Origin: Blattamonas nauphoetae
Taxonomy: Eukaryota; Preaxostyla; Oxymonadida
Assembly: GCA_033064195.1 (NCBI GenBank)
Contig: JARBJD010000180.1
Span: 1 to 64,000, forward strand
Reading direction: 5' to 3'
DNA length: 64,000 nucleotides
Each line of letters opens with the position of its first letter. Position 1 is the first letter of the stretch. Shown here piece by piece: positions 1-10,639 of this stretch. Under the pieces are notes generated by a model. It had not been told where the DNA came from. It made no database searches and saw only the letters and a list, made by a program, of their open reading frames with translations. Made by a program: the position numbers and the translations under genes.

Positions 1-1
1 T

Positions 2-813
2 GTGAATGCAAAATTGAGTGAAGCTAATCAAATAGGGAATGTTTCTCATGAAGTGCAATCACAAATACATCCAGACTTGAATTTCAATCGCAATAGTGTC
101 AATGTCCTTAAGGGAAACAGAGGAAGTGGAAAGACCTTCAATGCTCTTCGAGGGGTTGCCAAGCTCCAAAATGTTCAAGTCAGAAACGAACTATTCCATC
201 TGTTCGCCCTCGTCACTGATAAGAACATTGATCCGACATTCGATAAATTCAAACCAATACTGAACGTTCCATATGTGAAAGTCAAATACGATGAAGCACT
301 TCCATTTCTGTTGGAACTCTCTGAATCGAGCTGCGTATGAAGAGATCATAGACAATCACTGGCAAGACAGAATCACTGATGAATGCAGAGAAGATCTCTT
401 TGACTCACTGTACATTGATGACTTCCTGCGAAGAATCTCCAAACGAGTATCCTTCTTGATGACTGTCGTAGAATCTTAGGTGAGAGAAGAACATCCAAAA
501 TAGAATGACAATGATGGACTTGGTACTGGAGAATCGACAACCGAAATTCACATTCTTTCTGACGATGCATGAGCTCTTCAGTTTGTCAGCAGACATGAAG
601 TCAAACATCGATTCAATGTGGATCTTTGGAGGATTTAACAAAGAACGAATCAGTCGAGTCTATCCTCAGTTGAACTCACCAATTGATATTCGACAATTCT
701 GGAATGTCTATCAACGAAAACAAAAATGTGAAGCAATTATACTTCGATACAACACAGATGGAGTTGCACTGACTGAGATCAACAAAGAAGGTTTAAACCG
801 AACTGTCCGTTAA
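2..813 (+). pseudogene. Polinton packaging ATPase remnant
   Basis: The frame contains a P-loop of the form GNRGSGKT near its visible start, preceded by a hydrophobic beta strand, as in FtsK/HerA-type genome-packaging ATPases of Polintons and related viruses. It is on the opposite strand to polymerase and integrase. The reading is interrupted about twice, so this copy is broken; the true 5' end may lie outside the window. Identification rests on the P-loop and on its place next to Polinton genes. Confidence 0.6.
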
Positions 814-1152
814 TTCTTGAATCAAATTCCCAATGGTCTCGTCAAGACTTCGAAGCCTCATGCTGAGAGTATCTGTCAACATCCGAATTGATTCTTCTAT
901 GTCTGATAATCTTTGATCAATCGAGAGTGAATTAGGAGGAGTGGAAGCGTCAACATATTGTTTCCTCAGTGCAATCTCACCTCTTATTTTTGTTATTCTG
1001 TATCCATCAATTTGGATCATCCTATTCAGTTTCTGTGTTGTGTACTCATTTAGTTCTTTTTTATTCTTCACCAAGTATCTCTGAAAGTCGTGGATGTTTG
1101 TGAACTCTTTCTGTTCTGGATCAAACGGTTCGAATATTTTCAGTGATGACAT
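793..1152 (-). CDS. small coiled-coil protein of the Polinton
   Basis: A 119-residue open frame starting at an ATG. Its C-terminal half is a predicted amphipathic helix with regular Leu/Ile/Met spacing, suggesting a coiled coil. It lies between the ATPase remnant (tail to tail, small overlap) and the integrase gene and is on the same strand as integrase. I do not recognise a family. A structural or accessory role in the element is only inferred from position. Confidence 0.5.
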   Translation of the reverse strand: MSSLKIFEPFDPEQKEFTNIHDFQRYLVKNKKELNEYTTQKLNRMIQIDGYRITKIRGEIALRKQYVDASTPPNSLSIDQRLSDIEESIRMLTDTLSMRLRSLDETIGNLIQELTDSSV

Positions 1153-1188
1153 TTAAGAGAAATAACAATATCTGAAACATTCTTGAGA

Positions 1189-3174
1189 CTACGCCAAATT
1201 AAAGTCAGCAATGAACTCTGGAGTTAAGTCGTCAAAAGAGTCTGCATGAAACTTCGTGTGTTGGATTGGAACGTAGACAACTTTTGACAGACAAGTGAGA
1301 CCATTCAGGAGAGTAGCTACAACATTCCCGTGTTTGTATTCGATGAATTTCCCCACGAATTGAAACTGTCTACGCTTCTTCTGAAACTTAGCAACTGTCT
1401 TGTTCAAATCAAGGTGAATCAACAGAATGTTTCCTGGTTTGTATTTCCATAGCATCTGAGTTGTCTGCTGTCTTTGGATGGCCTTCAATTGTTCTTCACA
1501 ACTGGAGATATACAGTGCTTCAATCTCTCTATTGTTTTGTGCGTGCTCTGGAGTGAACTTGTTCCAGTACGCTCGATGTGGAGTCATGTTGTAGTATTCC
1601 ACCATCTGATTCATCAATGAATGATTTGCCATTTGTGTTGCATTGTCTTGGAATCCATCTCTGATTGTTCTGATCACTCTATCCACAATTCGATTGTGAT
1701 TTGTGAAAGGTGAACTTGTGAAATATGTACTGACGTTCTGATCCTTGAAAAACTCTGATGCTTCTCCACTTGTCCATGCTGCTTCTCCATCACCTCGTAT
1801 GTTGTTGACATGAACTCCACGATGATTAATCAGATCGTTGATTGCAGTCTTGACTTTACTCCATGATTTATCCAGAACAGGAATCACAACCAGGTATTTA
1901 GTGTTGATGTTAATTGCGAAGAGGTAAATCTGTAGAACTGTTTTCGACGTTGGTGATTGGATAAAGACAAGATCAATTTCCCATGATCCGAACTTGGGAG
2001 AAAAGTAAGGTCGATCACAATTCTGAGGAACCTTTCTGTCTGATGTTTTCTGTGGATCACCAGCAATTGCTTTGGACATGAACTGCATCTTCGACCTGAA
2101 TGGATACACAATTTTTTCTGTTGTTTTAGGCATCATTGGTGGATCAATTCTCATTCTGTCACTTCCTTTTTCTCTCTTGATTTTCCTCGGATGTGCTACA
2201 CTCCATCTGTGATCAAATTCCTCATACCAATCCTGAAATGATCTTCCTCCGAATGGGATTTGTTTTGTGTGAGTCAGAATGAAGTTAAGATCTTCGTTCG
2301 CAATCTTTCTGTTTATCGAGGCTCGAACGAATGTGTCTCTGTTCATTTTATTTGCATCCAGAATGTGTGATGTAATAAAGTGTTCCATCTGCTTTTGATT
2401 TTTCATTGTTGAGTTCTCAGCTTTGATCTGTTCATCTTCTGAATCGTTTCTCTGTTGATGATCAAACAATCCTTTCATTTGTGCCAACTTATTGAGCACT
2501 TGCTGTGTCGTCGGTTCATTCTGTCTGATCTCCCTCACTGGGTGGTTGAACACGGTTGGTGTGAAGAAGGGATTTCTCTCTATTGGATCCTGCATCTGTG
2601 AAATTGGTATAATGTCATCATCATCTTCATCATCATCATCATCATCATCATCCTCATCATCCTCTTCGAACTTCCTCTCCTTCATTGGATATTCATATTC
2701 AAACCCCATTGATTTCAAGTTTCTCTTCAGTCCAGGAATAATTAGATATTCAGGTGGTTCTATTGCTATTGGTCTTTGCACTGGAATGGGTATTGGTCTT
2801 GCCTCTGCAGGGCTTCGAACTCTTGGTGAGAGAATTGGTGTCACTTGTTGATTGTACTTTCGATGATATTCTTTATACATCTTGTATGCTTTTTCATATC
2901 TCCAATCACTAAAACGTTTTCCCAAGAATGCAATCAGAAACTGTGAGACTACTTTTGTTCCATCTGAAATAGTTAAATTAGGAGGTAATCCACCATTGAA
3001 CCAATCCTCGAAATATGTTTCGTCGTTTGCTACATATTCTCCATGTGAATCATAGACGTCATATACTGGTAATGTGTTGGTTCTATTGAACTTGACATTG
3101 AATATTTTCTCTTTAGAGTGTTGTGTGCAATTCAGTAACCTATTCACTAATGCATTGATCTGTCGTGTATTCAT
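1189..3174 (-). CDS. Polinton integrase (rve-type)
   Basis: A 661-residue protein with a retroviral/LTR-type integrase core in its second half: strands around EIDLVF and RGDGEAAW followed by the PFTNHNRIVDRVIR helix give the D, D, E arrangement that inserts the element into chromosomal DNA. A basic chromatin-binding-like tail (KYKPGNILLIHLD onward) follows, similar to the C-terminal SH3-like part of integrases. The N-terminal third has a long Asp/Glu run encoded by a TCA-type simple repeat (plus-strand view, about 2611-2666). It is 23 bp downstream of the polymerase gene on the same strand. The frame looks whole. Confidence 0.9.
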   Translation of the reverse strand: MNTRQINALVNRLLNCTQHSKEKIFNVKFNRTNTLPVYDVYDSHGEYVANDETYFEDWFNGGLPPNLTISDGTKVVSQFLIAFLGKRFSDWRYEKAYKMYKEYHRKYNQQVTPILSPRVRSPAEARPIPIPVQRPIAIEPPEYLIIPGLKRNLKSMGFEYEYPMKERKFEEDDEDDDDDDDDEDDDDIIPISQMQDPIERNPFFTPTVFNHPVREIRQNEPTTQQVLNKLAQMKGLFDHQQRNDSEDEQIKAENSTMKNQKQMEHFITSHILDANKMNRDTFVRASINRKIANEDLNFILTHTKQIPFGGRSFQDWYEEFDHRWSVAHPRKIKREKGSDRMRIDPPMMPKTTEKIVYPFRSKMQFMSKAIAGDPQKTSDRKVPQNCDRPYFSPKFGSWEIDLVFIQSPTSKTVLQIYLFAININTKYLVVIPVLDKSWSKVKTAINDLINHRGVHVNNIRGDGEAAWTSGEASEFFKDQNVSTYFTSSPFTNHNRIVDRVIRTIRDGFQDNATQMANHSLMNQMVEYYNMTPHRAYWNKFTPEHAQNNREIEALYISSCEEQLKAIQRQQTTQMLWKYKPGNILLIHLDLNKTVAKFQKKRRQFQFVGKFIEYKHGNVVATLLNGLTCLSKVVYVPIQHTKFHADSFDDLTPEFIADFNLA

Positions 3175-3197
3175 TTATTCAAAAATAAAGTTTGTGT

Positions 3198-6100
3198 TTA
3201 TTCAATAATATAATCAGTAGCTTTCAGTCCATGAAGGAATGGAGGACACGATTCATTTTCAAGGACGATTGCCTTCAGATGAATTCCACTGAGACTGAGT
3301 TTCTGTTGTTGTATTTTCGCTATCTCAAATCCATTGCTGTCATCGTCAGAGTGAACTCTTCTTGTTTGAAAGTTCAGTGTTGTAGTCACAGTTTTCTCTC
3401 CATTGAGGCACTTCACATAATCGTCACTTGTGATGTTTGTTTTCTTCAGAGACACGCCTTTGATTTTGCATTTCTCATCGAGAGAGTAACACTTGGGTGC
3501 AAGACAGATCATCTGTTCACCTTCCTTTTCAATTGCTAATCCCAACAGCTTCTTCTCATCATCAACTCCCTTTTCAGGATTGGGAAACCATTCATATTTG
3601 TGTGCATCATAGAATTCCTTGTCAGCAATAACATGTTCAAATTGTTGATGGATTCCAGCATTTGGATCTCCACTAATTGCCCAATATGCAGAGTCAGTGT
3701 CTCCCTCACAGAAGTGAATCTTATTCATGTCAAGACACTTGTACATGAAATTGTAGATGAAATTCAGATACCAGAACTTCGCATTGTCGAGTGTGAACAC
3801 TGCTTCTTGCAGACATGTCTTGCATGATGCTTTCTCTCGGTCTTCAATCACGATGTAGTTGTCCTCATTGATCTCTCGAGTCGCTACAAATCCTTTCATC
3901 ATTTGCTTCAAGTATGTTCTCTTCTCATTGCAGATTGTGATCGAGTTGTACTTCTCAGTGTTCATTCCATCGTATCCATAACTTCCATTCAAATTCGTCT
4001 TACAGAACTGTTCCTTTCCTTTGTTTCCAACCTTCCTTGCTTCTATTCGATCATTCATATATGAGGTCACAAATGGTTCAAATCCAGCATGTCTCGAAAA
4101 GACCATCACACTCTTTACGTCATCAATAATGAAGTGGCAATAGTCGATGAGGAACCACAGATAGTATGTCGAAAAGAACATATACTGATCGTGTGTGCTC
4201 AAGAGTTGAGTCAGCTTTCTTTGTTTGTCATCAGTCTTCAATCCATGCTTCTTCATCAGTGAATATGTCTTCTCTCCAATGTTCTCTTCTGTTGTATTGA
4301 CCACTATGTTTCTGAAGATTGGTGGGAAGTTAATGAAATCATTTATGTACTTCTCGTCGATGTGTCCTTTCAGTTCTGCAACGAACAATGTCTTCTGATT
4401 CTTGTTCTCGATGATCTCCCGACATTCTTGATCTCCTGTTGCGGTGAATAAGCATCGTCCTGGCATGAACATTCTGTGTTTGGTGTACGGATTGTTCTTG
4501 TTCTTGATTGATGAGAAAGCACTTGGATAAAGTGAATTGAAGTCCACACCGCAGACATGAGTCATAATGTGTTCAGTATCTTCGGAGATAACTCTTCCGT
4601 CTTCATAAGTGAAGTGATTGATCGGTGTCACGTCTTTGATGTTCTGTCGACGTTGAACATTCGATAATCCACCAGTCACTGCGGCTCTCAGTTTATGGTA
4701 GGTCTGCTCATGTGTCAGAGTCATCGGTAGTGATTTCCAGATGCAATACTTCTTCAGTTGAATTCTCAATCTTGTGAGATGTTCATCTTTGTCTGACTTG
4801 TAGGTGTTGCAGTACTCACAGCAGATCTTCACGTTCTCTTTTGAATGTCCTTTCGAATTGTCGATTCGATCCAGTGTAGGTCGTACAGCTTGTGAGAAGT
4901 GACTCTTGCATATATAGCACACTCTCTTGCATTGTTGAACAAACCAGTCGTAGTCTGCTTCAGTGACATTGTTGGTAGTATTGCGATGAGTTTTCTGGTC
5001 TTGATAAATGTACGATGCAACCTTGTACTTCCAGTATTGTTTCGTGATTTTGATGGGACCAGATTCGTCACATTCGTTGTAGTCAGCATCAATATCAAAG
5101 TCCTTGTAGGCACACGCATACTTGATTGCTGAAGCATTGGCTGACAGTGAGAGGTTGTGCAACATGTCCACTTTGTATTGGAAGTTCAAATCAATGAGAT
5201 TATCCAAAGGTGCAATCATGCATTCAACGTCTCTGATGTTGTAGAATTTCAGATACTCCCAACGGTTCTTGAATCCTTGTCTGTTCCAATCATCAAGGTA
5301 CATTTGGTAATCTGGGTCGGACATTTCACTGTTGTTCAGACTCGAATAGAATTCATATTTAGAGAATGGTTCTTGTTTGCTCTGTACTGTGTCGTAGTCT
5401 GATGAGTCGAAGGATTCGTAAGCAAAGAATGATTTCTGAAGTGTAGTGTTTCCACCAAAAGCCTTTACTGCATTATCCAATGTCATTGGTCCAGTGTATG
5501 ACATCATGTCTATGAATCGAAGCACCTGTTGTGATCTCTCATGTCTGATCAACACTTGTTTGTACTTTGTTGTGGATCCAAGAAAGCTCACCACTTTCCA
5601 ATCCTTGTCAACGAGATCACGAAAGATGAGATTGATGTCAAATCTGGAACTGTTGAACCCGATCACACTGACTTCATTTTGTGAGGGTATTTCCGGGTCT
5701 TCGTAGTAGTTGTTCTCTCGAACTGTGTCTGCATCTTTGAAGAGTTCTCTGATCCATTGCTTCACGAAGTCTTTTCCATCTCGAAGATCAAAGTAGATTG
5801 ACTTCACCCCTGATTTTGTTTTAATTGCTGATGCAACAGAGAGAGGTTTTAAATGTGAGATCAACTGAGTATTTTCATCAGAGAACAAGTTGTCAAGAAT
5901 GAGATCTTCCATCGTTTCGAAATCGTATGTGATGTAGTACTGCGTTGGTTTGAACTCGTCTTGTCTCTTATGTGCCATCAGAAATTCATAAGTTCTATTG
6001 TTGAGGATATGTGGAACATATGGTCTTGGAGTTTTGTCCAGGGAGATCTTCTTCACATGTTTTCCATCAAGTTCTTTGCACTCTTTGAGATGCTTCTCGT

Positions 6101-7553
6101 AGTATGTCTTGAAGTGAGAATCCTTGACTTGGAATCCTCTTGACTGACAATAAGGACAGAGTTTGTATCCAGTGATTTTCTCAGGATCAACAATGAACAT
6201 CACATGAACGAGAGTTGCAGTAAGTGGAATCATCAAGATGGGAAGAACTCTTGCATCGTCATTTTCGTTGACATACGATTGACTTAGGAAATACTTCTTC
6301 TTGTCTTCATCATATTCATAAATGTGAACTGTGATGTTGTGTCTAATCATTTCTTTCTCCAAATCACAAGCGATATCAAATCCAGGATAATTGCGCAAGT
6401 GTTCAGTCAGTTGATGTGGCTTCAGGTGGGTCAGATTCTTCGATTCTGCGAACAATCTTTTTGCTTCAACGTTTCTCATGTTGATTGAAATCTTCTTCCC
6501 TGGAACCTCAGGAAGTGTGAGGAACGACAATGATTGAAAGAAGCAGATGTTGAACTCAGAATCGATGTACCGAACGTTTCTCGTTTTGATGTGTTCAGTG
6601 AGAATGGCATTTGCTTTTCCTGCAACTGGGAATCGATAGACTGCAACCAGAATGGAGTGGAATGCTATGTACATTGTCTTCGTATCCATCAGTGTTCTCT
6701 CTTGAGATTCTTTGACAAGATTGATTGCATACTTCGAATACTCATTGATGTCTCCTGAACTTCTGATCACCGTTGGGAAACTCTTTGATGTGTTCTCCAA
6801 TTCTGGTCTGAAGTCTTTGTAAGTTGTCTCATCTTTATCTTTCCTCTCAATAATCTTTCCAAAGTCAAGACTGATCTTGAAGGGATGATCCTTCTCTTTG
6901 TCGAACACTGCTTTGATGAATGTTGTGATTTCTTCAACGTTCTTCAGATGATTGTGGAAGTACAGTTGATATGGTTTTCCATTATCTTCAACCTTCTCGA
7001 CTTCATTCTTTTTGAACTTCCTTCGTGCATCCATGAGGCAAGAATTGAATGCTGCTTTGTCACGTGGTTCAGCGAGTAATATGCATTCTTCAAATCCATC
7101 AAAGGTCTGCACTTCTCTCTTTTCCATTTGTTCATTTTTCTTTTGAATGATCAACAGATTCTTCATCCAATGATCCATCAGTTTCTCTTCAATTGATTTC
7201 AATTTCCACGTCATTCTGAACACTTGCTTCTTCAGTTCATCATTGTTCACTCTTGGATTTGCTCTCATGTTTTCAACAATCATTCGGTGAGCGAGTCGAT
7301 CTTCTGACGCCATCTGTTGTCGAAGTTTAACTTGTTCAATAAAATCTGGAATGAGATTGAGATCGAGATTCTTTGTTGGATGTGGAAACTCGAGATCTGT
7401 GTGTTGAAGCATATTCAGAAGAAATGAACGATGATGTTGATAATTTTTGCTGTCTGGAATATACGTTCGACCATCACTAAATTGAAATTGTGCATTCGGA
7501 AAGAGATCTCGAATTTCTTGAATTCTTTCCTTGACTGGTTGTAGCAGTGCCAT
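3198..7553 (-). CDS. Polinton protein-primed DNA polymerase B
   Basis: A 1451-residue family B polymerase of the protein-primed (adenovirus/Polinton) type. Visible parts in order: a long N-terminal region with a Cys-containing finger (CPYCQSRG), the exonuclease motif around YDFETMED, the palm motif DFNSLYPS, the NLNGSYGYDG region and the catalytic GDTDS motif. Between exonuclease and palm is a treble-clef/HNH-like insert (CYICKSHF, then LDRIDNSKGH, then CCEYCN). It replicates the element. The frame looks whole and starts at an ATG. Confidence 0.95.
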   Translation of the reverse strand: MALLQPVKERIQEIRDLFPNAQFQFSDGRTYIPDSKNYQHHRSFLLNMLQHTDLEFPHPTKNLDLNLIPDFIEQVKLRQQMASEDRLAHRMIVENMRANPRVNNDELKKQVFRMTWKLKSIEEKLMDHWMKNLLIIQKKNEQMEKREVQTFDGFEECILLAEPRDKAAFNSCLMDARRKFKKNEVEKVEDNGKPYQLYFHNHLKNVEEITTFIKAVFDKEKDHPFKISLDFGKIIERKDKDETTYKDFRPELENTSKSFPTVIRSSGDINEYSKYAINLVKESQERTLMDTKTMYIAFHSILVAVYRFPVAGKANAILTEHIKTRNVRYIDSEFNICFFQSLSFLTLPEVPGKKISINMRNVEAKRLFAESKNLTHLKPHQLTEHLRNYPGFDIACDLEKEMIRHNITVHIYEYDEDKKKYFLSQSYVNENDDARVLPILMIPLTATLVHVMFIVDPEKITGYKLCPYCQSRGFQVKDSHFKTYYEKHLKECKELDGKHVKKISLDKTPRPYVPHILNNRTYEFLMAHKRQDEFKPTQYYITYDFETMEDLILDNLFSDENTQLISHLKPLSVASAIKTKSGVKSIYFDLRDGKDFVKQWIRELFKDADTVRENNYYEDPEIPSQNEVSVIGFNSSRFDINLIFRDLVDKDWKVVSFLGSTTKYKQVLIRHERSQQVLRFIDMMSYTGPMTLDNAVKAFGGNTTLQKSFFAYESFDSSDYDTVQSKQEPFSKYEFYSSLNNSEMSDPDYQMYLDDWNRQGFKNRWEYLKFYNIRDVECMIAPLDNLIDLNFQYKVDMLHNLSLSANASAIKYACAYKDFDIDADYNECDESGPIKITKQYWKYKVASYIYQDQKTHRNTTNNVTEADYDWFVQQCKRVCYICKSHFSQAVRPTLDRIDNSKGHSKENVKICCEYCNTYKSDKDEHLTRLRIQLKKYCIWKSLPMTLTHEQTYHKLRAAVTGGLSNVQRRQNIKDVTPINHFTYEDGRVISEDTEHIMTHVCGVDFNSLYPSAFSSIKNKNNPYTKHRMFMPGRCLFTATGDQECREIIENKNQKTLFVAELKGHIDEKYINDFINFPPIFRNIVVNTTEENIGEKTYSLMKKHGLKTDDKQRKLTQLLSTHDQYMFFSTYYLWFLIDYCHFIIDDVKSVMVFSRHAGFEPFVTSYMNDRIEARKVGNKGKEQFCKTNLNGSYGYDGMNTEKYNSITICNEKRTYLKQMMKGFVATREINEDNYIVIEDREKASCKTCLQEAVFTLDNAKFWYLNFIYNFMYKCLDMNKIHFCEGDTDSAYWAISGDPNAGIHQQFEHVIADKEFYDAHKYEWFPNPEKGVDDEKKLLGLAIEKEGEQMICLAPKCYSLDEKCKIKGVSLKKTNITSDDYVKCLNGEKTVTTTLNFQTRRVHSDDDSNGFEIAKIQQQKLSLSGIHLKAIVLENESCPPFLHGLKATDYIIE

Positions 7554-7596
7554 TTACTACAAATTAAAAAATCCGAAAATAAAAAAAGTTGAGCGT

Positions 7597-7986
7597 TTAT
7601 TTCTGTTTTCTCTGATGGGGCTTTTTCGGTGCCTTTAACCAGGAATCAAGTCTAATTCTGAACACTTCACTTCCGCCAATCTCTCGATATGTGAATGGAA
7701 CCAGAACTTTTGTGTACTCGCCTACGAGTTCACAATTGTATTTCTTCAGTTCATTCTCCACAAATGATTGAGTGTAGTGTCGACGTTTCGCTAGGTGAGG
7801 TCTGTTTCCTTGATTCCACAACTTTGGTTTTATTCTCCATTCAACTCCCTCATGAACATACGTCACCGGCACATTATTTCTGACATACTTAGAGACCAGC
7901 GTACAGTTCTCTTCTCTCATTGATTCAATTAATGCTTGTTCTGAACATACTCGACGTCTTTCCTTGTACATATCAGTTGGATTCAT
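7597..7986 (-). CDS. two-repeat small protein of the Polinton
   Basis: A 129-residue open frame starting at an ATG, with a tandem duplication: each half has a Cys-x-Leu-Val-x-x-Tyr start, a V-P-(V/F)-T-Y strand, a variable hairpin and an ending of W plus basic residues and Pro-His. The pattern resembles small repeat domains found next to HNH-type nucleases in viruses and phages, but I cannot name the family. It is the last gene before the non-coding right flank and is co-oriented with the polymerase gene 44 bp away. Confidence 0.5.
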   Translation of the reverse strand: MNPTDMYKERRRVCSEQALIESMREENCTLVSKYVRNNVPVTYVHEGVEWRIKPKLWNQGNRPHLAKRRHYTQSFVENELKKYNCELVGEYTKVLVPFTYREIGGSEVFRIRLDSWLKAPKKPHQRKQK

Positions 7987-9053
7987 TTAATACAAATTAA
8001 AAAATTCCGAATTAGATTTTCTTTCGTTGTTTTCTCAGTTTTGGATTTGTCACTAGAAACGAGGATCAATGGGTTCGATCACTCATTTCTCAACAATGTG
8101 TATTACGTTCTGATTCCTCGCGTTTCAGATCCGTCGGCAGTTGGAGATCATGATCGTATGCTTCGTTTTTTACTGTTTCCGAACTTTTGCAGAGTTATTC
8201 GAGGTTTCAGGATCGGTCGTGGATCTCGGTACATTTACGTAAAAACGAGTATACCACTCTCCTTTTCTTCTTTTTTCAGCTCTTTTTCACTCGGTTTTGA
8301 TAAAACTTTCACTTCATTTTCACTCGTTATGTTTTCATTTTTGGCCTCACTTCTGTCTTCATTTTCTCATTGATTATCCTTTTTAACCACTTCATTCATG
8401 TTTCTTTCTCTGAAACTTTTTCTCTGTAAGTTCACACTAATTCCCGTTTACTGAGTTTTCCGGACTTTTGCAGAGATCCGCCATTCAACGGCTCACTTCA
8501 TATCTCGGTATTTTTCCGGAAAATCCAACATTTCACATATATTTTTGAATCATTTTTGTTGTTTTTAAGAGAGAAAAACCGGAACACAGACCTAATTTTC
8601 ACTATTGGTGTCACATTTCACACCGTTTTCACGATCGTCATTTTCACTCTCAGTTTCAGACTTGCCCGTTTCATTGTTGGTTGTTTCGCTTTCTTTTACT
8701 CTGTTTTTGTGAAAAAAGTGATGAAAAGTTGACTAAAATGATGTGCTAGTGAAGTGAGAACGGCCCACAAAATGGAAGTGATATGAGCAAAATGAAGAGG
8801 AATGATGAACTAATTCGAGGTGAAATGGGGAGCAAAAGTGATGAAATGAAAGGGACTACAGTCGGTTTTGAAGTGACAAAAACGGTCAAAAGTTGAGAAG
8901 TGAAAACATGAAAAAGTGACTTTATGGGAGAACTATCCGACAAAATCTCCTCAAAATTTGAGCACACCTCACTCAGACCGTGAGAAAGAAGGATTTGTAG
9001 TGAAAATCGGATCAAAAAATCCATAGTGTCAAAATGTTGGTGCAAATGTGTCG
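7987..9053. other. non-coding, repeat-rich right flank of the Polinton
   Basis: No convincing gene. The stretch contains two related short segments (about 8177-8235 and 8453-8515, both with a CTTTTGCAGAG core followed by a CTCGGTA-like block) and a region of about 8620-8900 rich in opposed CACTTCA/TGAAGTG words, which recurs in diverged form near 17600-18180. The Polinton right terminus should lie in the first part of this stretch. Confidence 0.4.
8937..9053. repeat. interspersed repeat, copy 1 (left part, split by transposon)
   Basis: From CTCCTCAAAATTTGAGCACA this segment matches 14683-14798 closely for about 115 bp, with only scattered substitutions. Its continuation (CACAAGTGTGATCG) is found at 10641 onward, on the far side of the inserted element. 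It is therefore one repeat copy split by a transposon. Confidence 0.75.
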
Positions 9054-9062
9054 TCACAAGTG
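9054..9062. repeat. 9-bp target site duplication, left
   Basis: TCACAAGTG directly abuts the left terminal inverted repeat and recurs at 10640-10648 directly after the right one. A 9-bp duplication is the usual footprint of Mutator-like transposases. Confidence 0.8.
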
Positions 9063-10639
9063 GGTTAAGTATAGGCGCAGATCCGATTTTCGCTACGCGC
9101 AGATCCATTTTTTTGGATACGCGCAGATCCAAATGGATACGTGCAGATCTGAAAGGATCATCCATTGTTTCGGGTCACACCTTCCCAATTCATGTTTTTT
9201 TCGCTTGGACAGCTCACAATTCATTCATTCTCTCACATTCATTTTCACAAATCGGAATTCGTCACGTTGTCAAATGAGAATGCTGATCAAACCATCACAC
9301 AGTATTCAGTCCATCGCTTCTATTCTCTATCATGACTCGATCTTCGGCAGGTTGATCTGTTCTTTTCGCCCAATGACCATATTTATCTATTTTCCACCAC
9401 TTGGGTTGCCCTTCATCCAATTCAGTGTGTCTTCCTGATTGCCATCCTTGTCCTCATCTCAATGCATCTGTGTTTGTTTTCTGTTCGAGTTCACCCATAT
9501 AGAGATCTCTTCGGAGTAGGACTTCTTCAGCAACACTCATCAATTGTCAGTTCAGACAGAACCACACCCAACACTGAAGAGCCATTTCAACTCTTGGAAA
9601 CCGTCCAAAGAATCAACTGCACGATCTTTAGTCTCTCTCCTTCATTGGTTGCACTTTCGGTGGGTTTTATTGAGATTCCTTCAACACTGTCTCATCAACT
9701 CATCATGTTCCATCACTCTCTTCGTGTATTGTTATCTCACCCAAATCAGAACCTTCTCCCATAATTGTTGCCAAGACATCCGGATCTACTGATGGGTCCA
9801 AACCATGATCATGCAGACATTCCAAATATTTCGATCTCCTCGATCACATTTAAAACTGTCCACAATTCTCGTCAATCTCAAAACTTCCTTGAGAGGAAAG
9901 ATCATACCATCAGTCTTTCCTCTCATTCATTCTCTGGCTGCCATTCAGAGAAGGACGGAACCATATTATTCCTCCAGGCATTTCATCCAGACGCCGCTTC
10001 AGTGATCACGAACAAGAGGATTTATTCCACAGAAATTCTGATCAGACAATATTAGTCAAAGCTGACAACTCTTTATATGTTCGAAAACAGTTACACCATC
10101 ACCAATCTCCCTCTCCAAGACGACGAAGTTACGATCCACCCACCTCATCACTCAACCCCCCTGTCTCCTCTCAAAATAACCCAAATAACCGTTCAGCCCA
10201 CCACTCCCCTCTTTTGGATCTTCATCATCCAACATAAGTCGCTCTATTGCCCACGTTGACATCTCCACTTTCGAAGCCACAAATCCTCTGCATCCCTTCT
10301 TCATCGTCACTATCACCGAGTATATGAATATCACCATGGAACACGACCAGAATTTTCGATATCTCCTCCACAAACACATCTTTAAATGGAAATCTCCGAC
10401 CACCATTCCTTTAACGAACCACTCTGCGAACTTCATCAACTATTTTCACTCAATATGTTCTTCATAAAGCTTGTTAAGAGAAACTGAAGCAGTATTGAAG
10501 TTTTCAGAGACAATAACGAGGCCTAAATTCGAAAAGAACAAAAACGAAAACAGATCTGCGTGTATCCATTTGGATCTGCGCGTATCCGATTTTTCAGATC
10601 TGCGTGTAGCGAAAATCGGATCTGCGCCTATACTTAACC
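9063..10639. mobile_element. non-autonomous MULE-like DNA transposon, 1577 bp
   Basis: Ends are inverted copies starting GGTTAAGTATAGGCGCAGAT; the left arm spans about 9063-9155 and the right about 10547-10639. Inside each arm a roughly 20-bp unit (GCGCAGATCC plus an AT run and GGATAC) is repeated two to three times, so the terminal repeats are themselves tandemly built. A 9-bp duplication flanks it. No transposase is encoded: the longest open frames are about 100-140 codons, lack motifs and conflict between strands. The interior has codon-like C-rich composition in places and may be captured host sequence, but I cannot name a source gene. The family assignment rests on the 9-bp duplication and long terminal repeats. 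Confidence 0.75.

Larger units (their letters stand above)
1..7990. mobile_element. Polinton/Maverick, partial at left window edge
   Basis: A block of five genes typical of Polintons: protein-primed type B DNA polymerase, retroviral-type integrase, a FtsK/HerA-like packaging ATPase reading frame on the opposite strand, and two small proteins. The element runs off the left edge, so capsid genes and the left terminal repeat are not in view, and I could not place the right terminus exactly; it must lie shortly after 7986. Polymerase and integrase frames are long and open, which suggests a fairly young copy, but the ATPase end is broken with about two breaks. Treated as a fossil of a virus-like element. 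Confidence 0.9.

Noticed and set aside
2492-2851. Poly-Ser plus-strand frame
   Set aside because: Produced by the TCA-type simple repeat that codes for the acidic run of the integrase on the other strand.
8041-8373. 110-codon frame just beyond the Polinton
   Set aside because: Phe/Ser-rich composition from T-rich DNA, starts at a weak codon, and has no recognisable domain.
9462-10055. Several 60-100-codon frames inside the MULE-like element
   Set aside because: They overlap each other in different frames, show no motif and cannot be a transposase.
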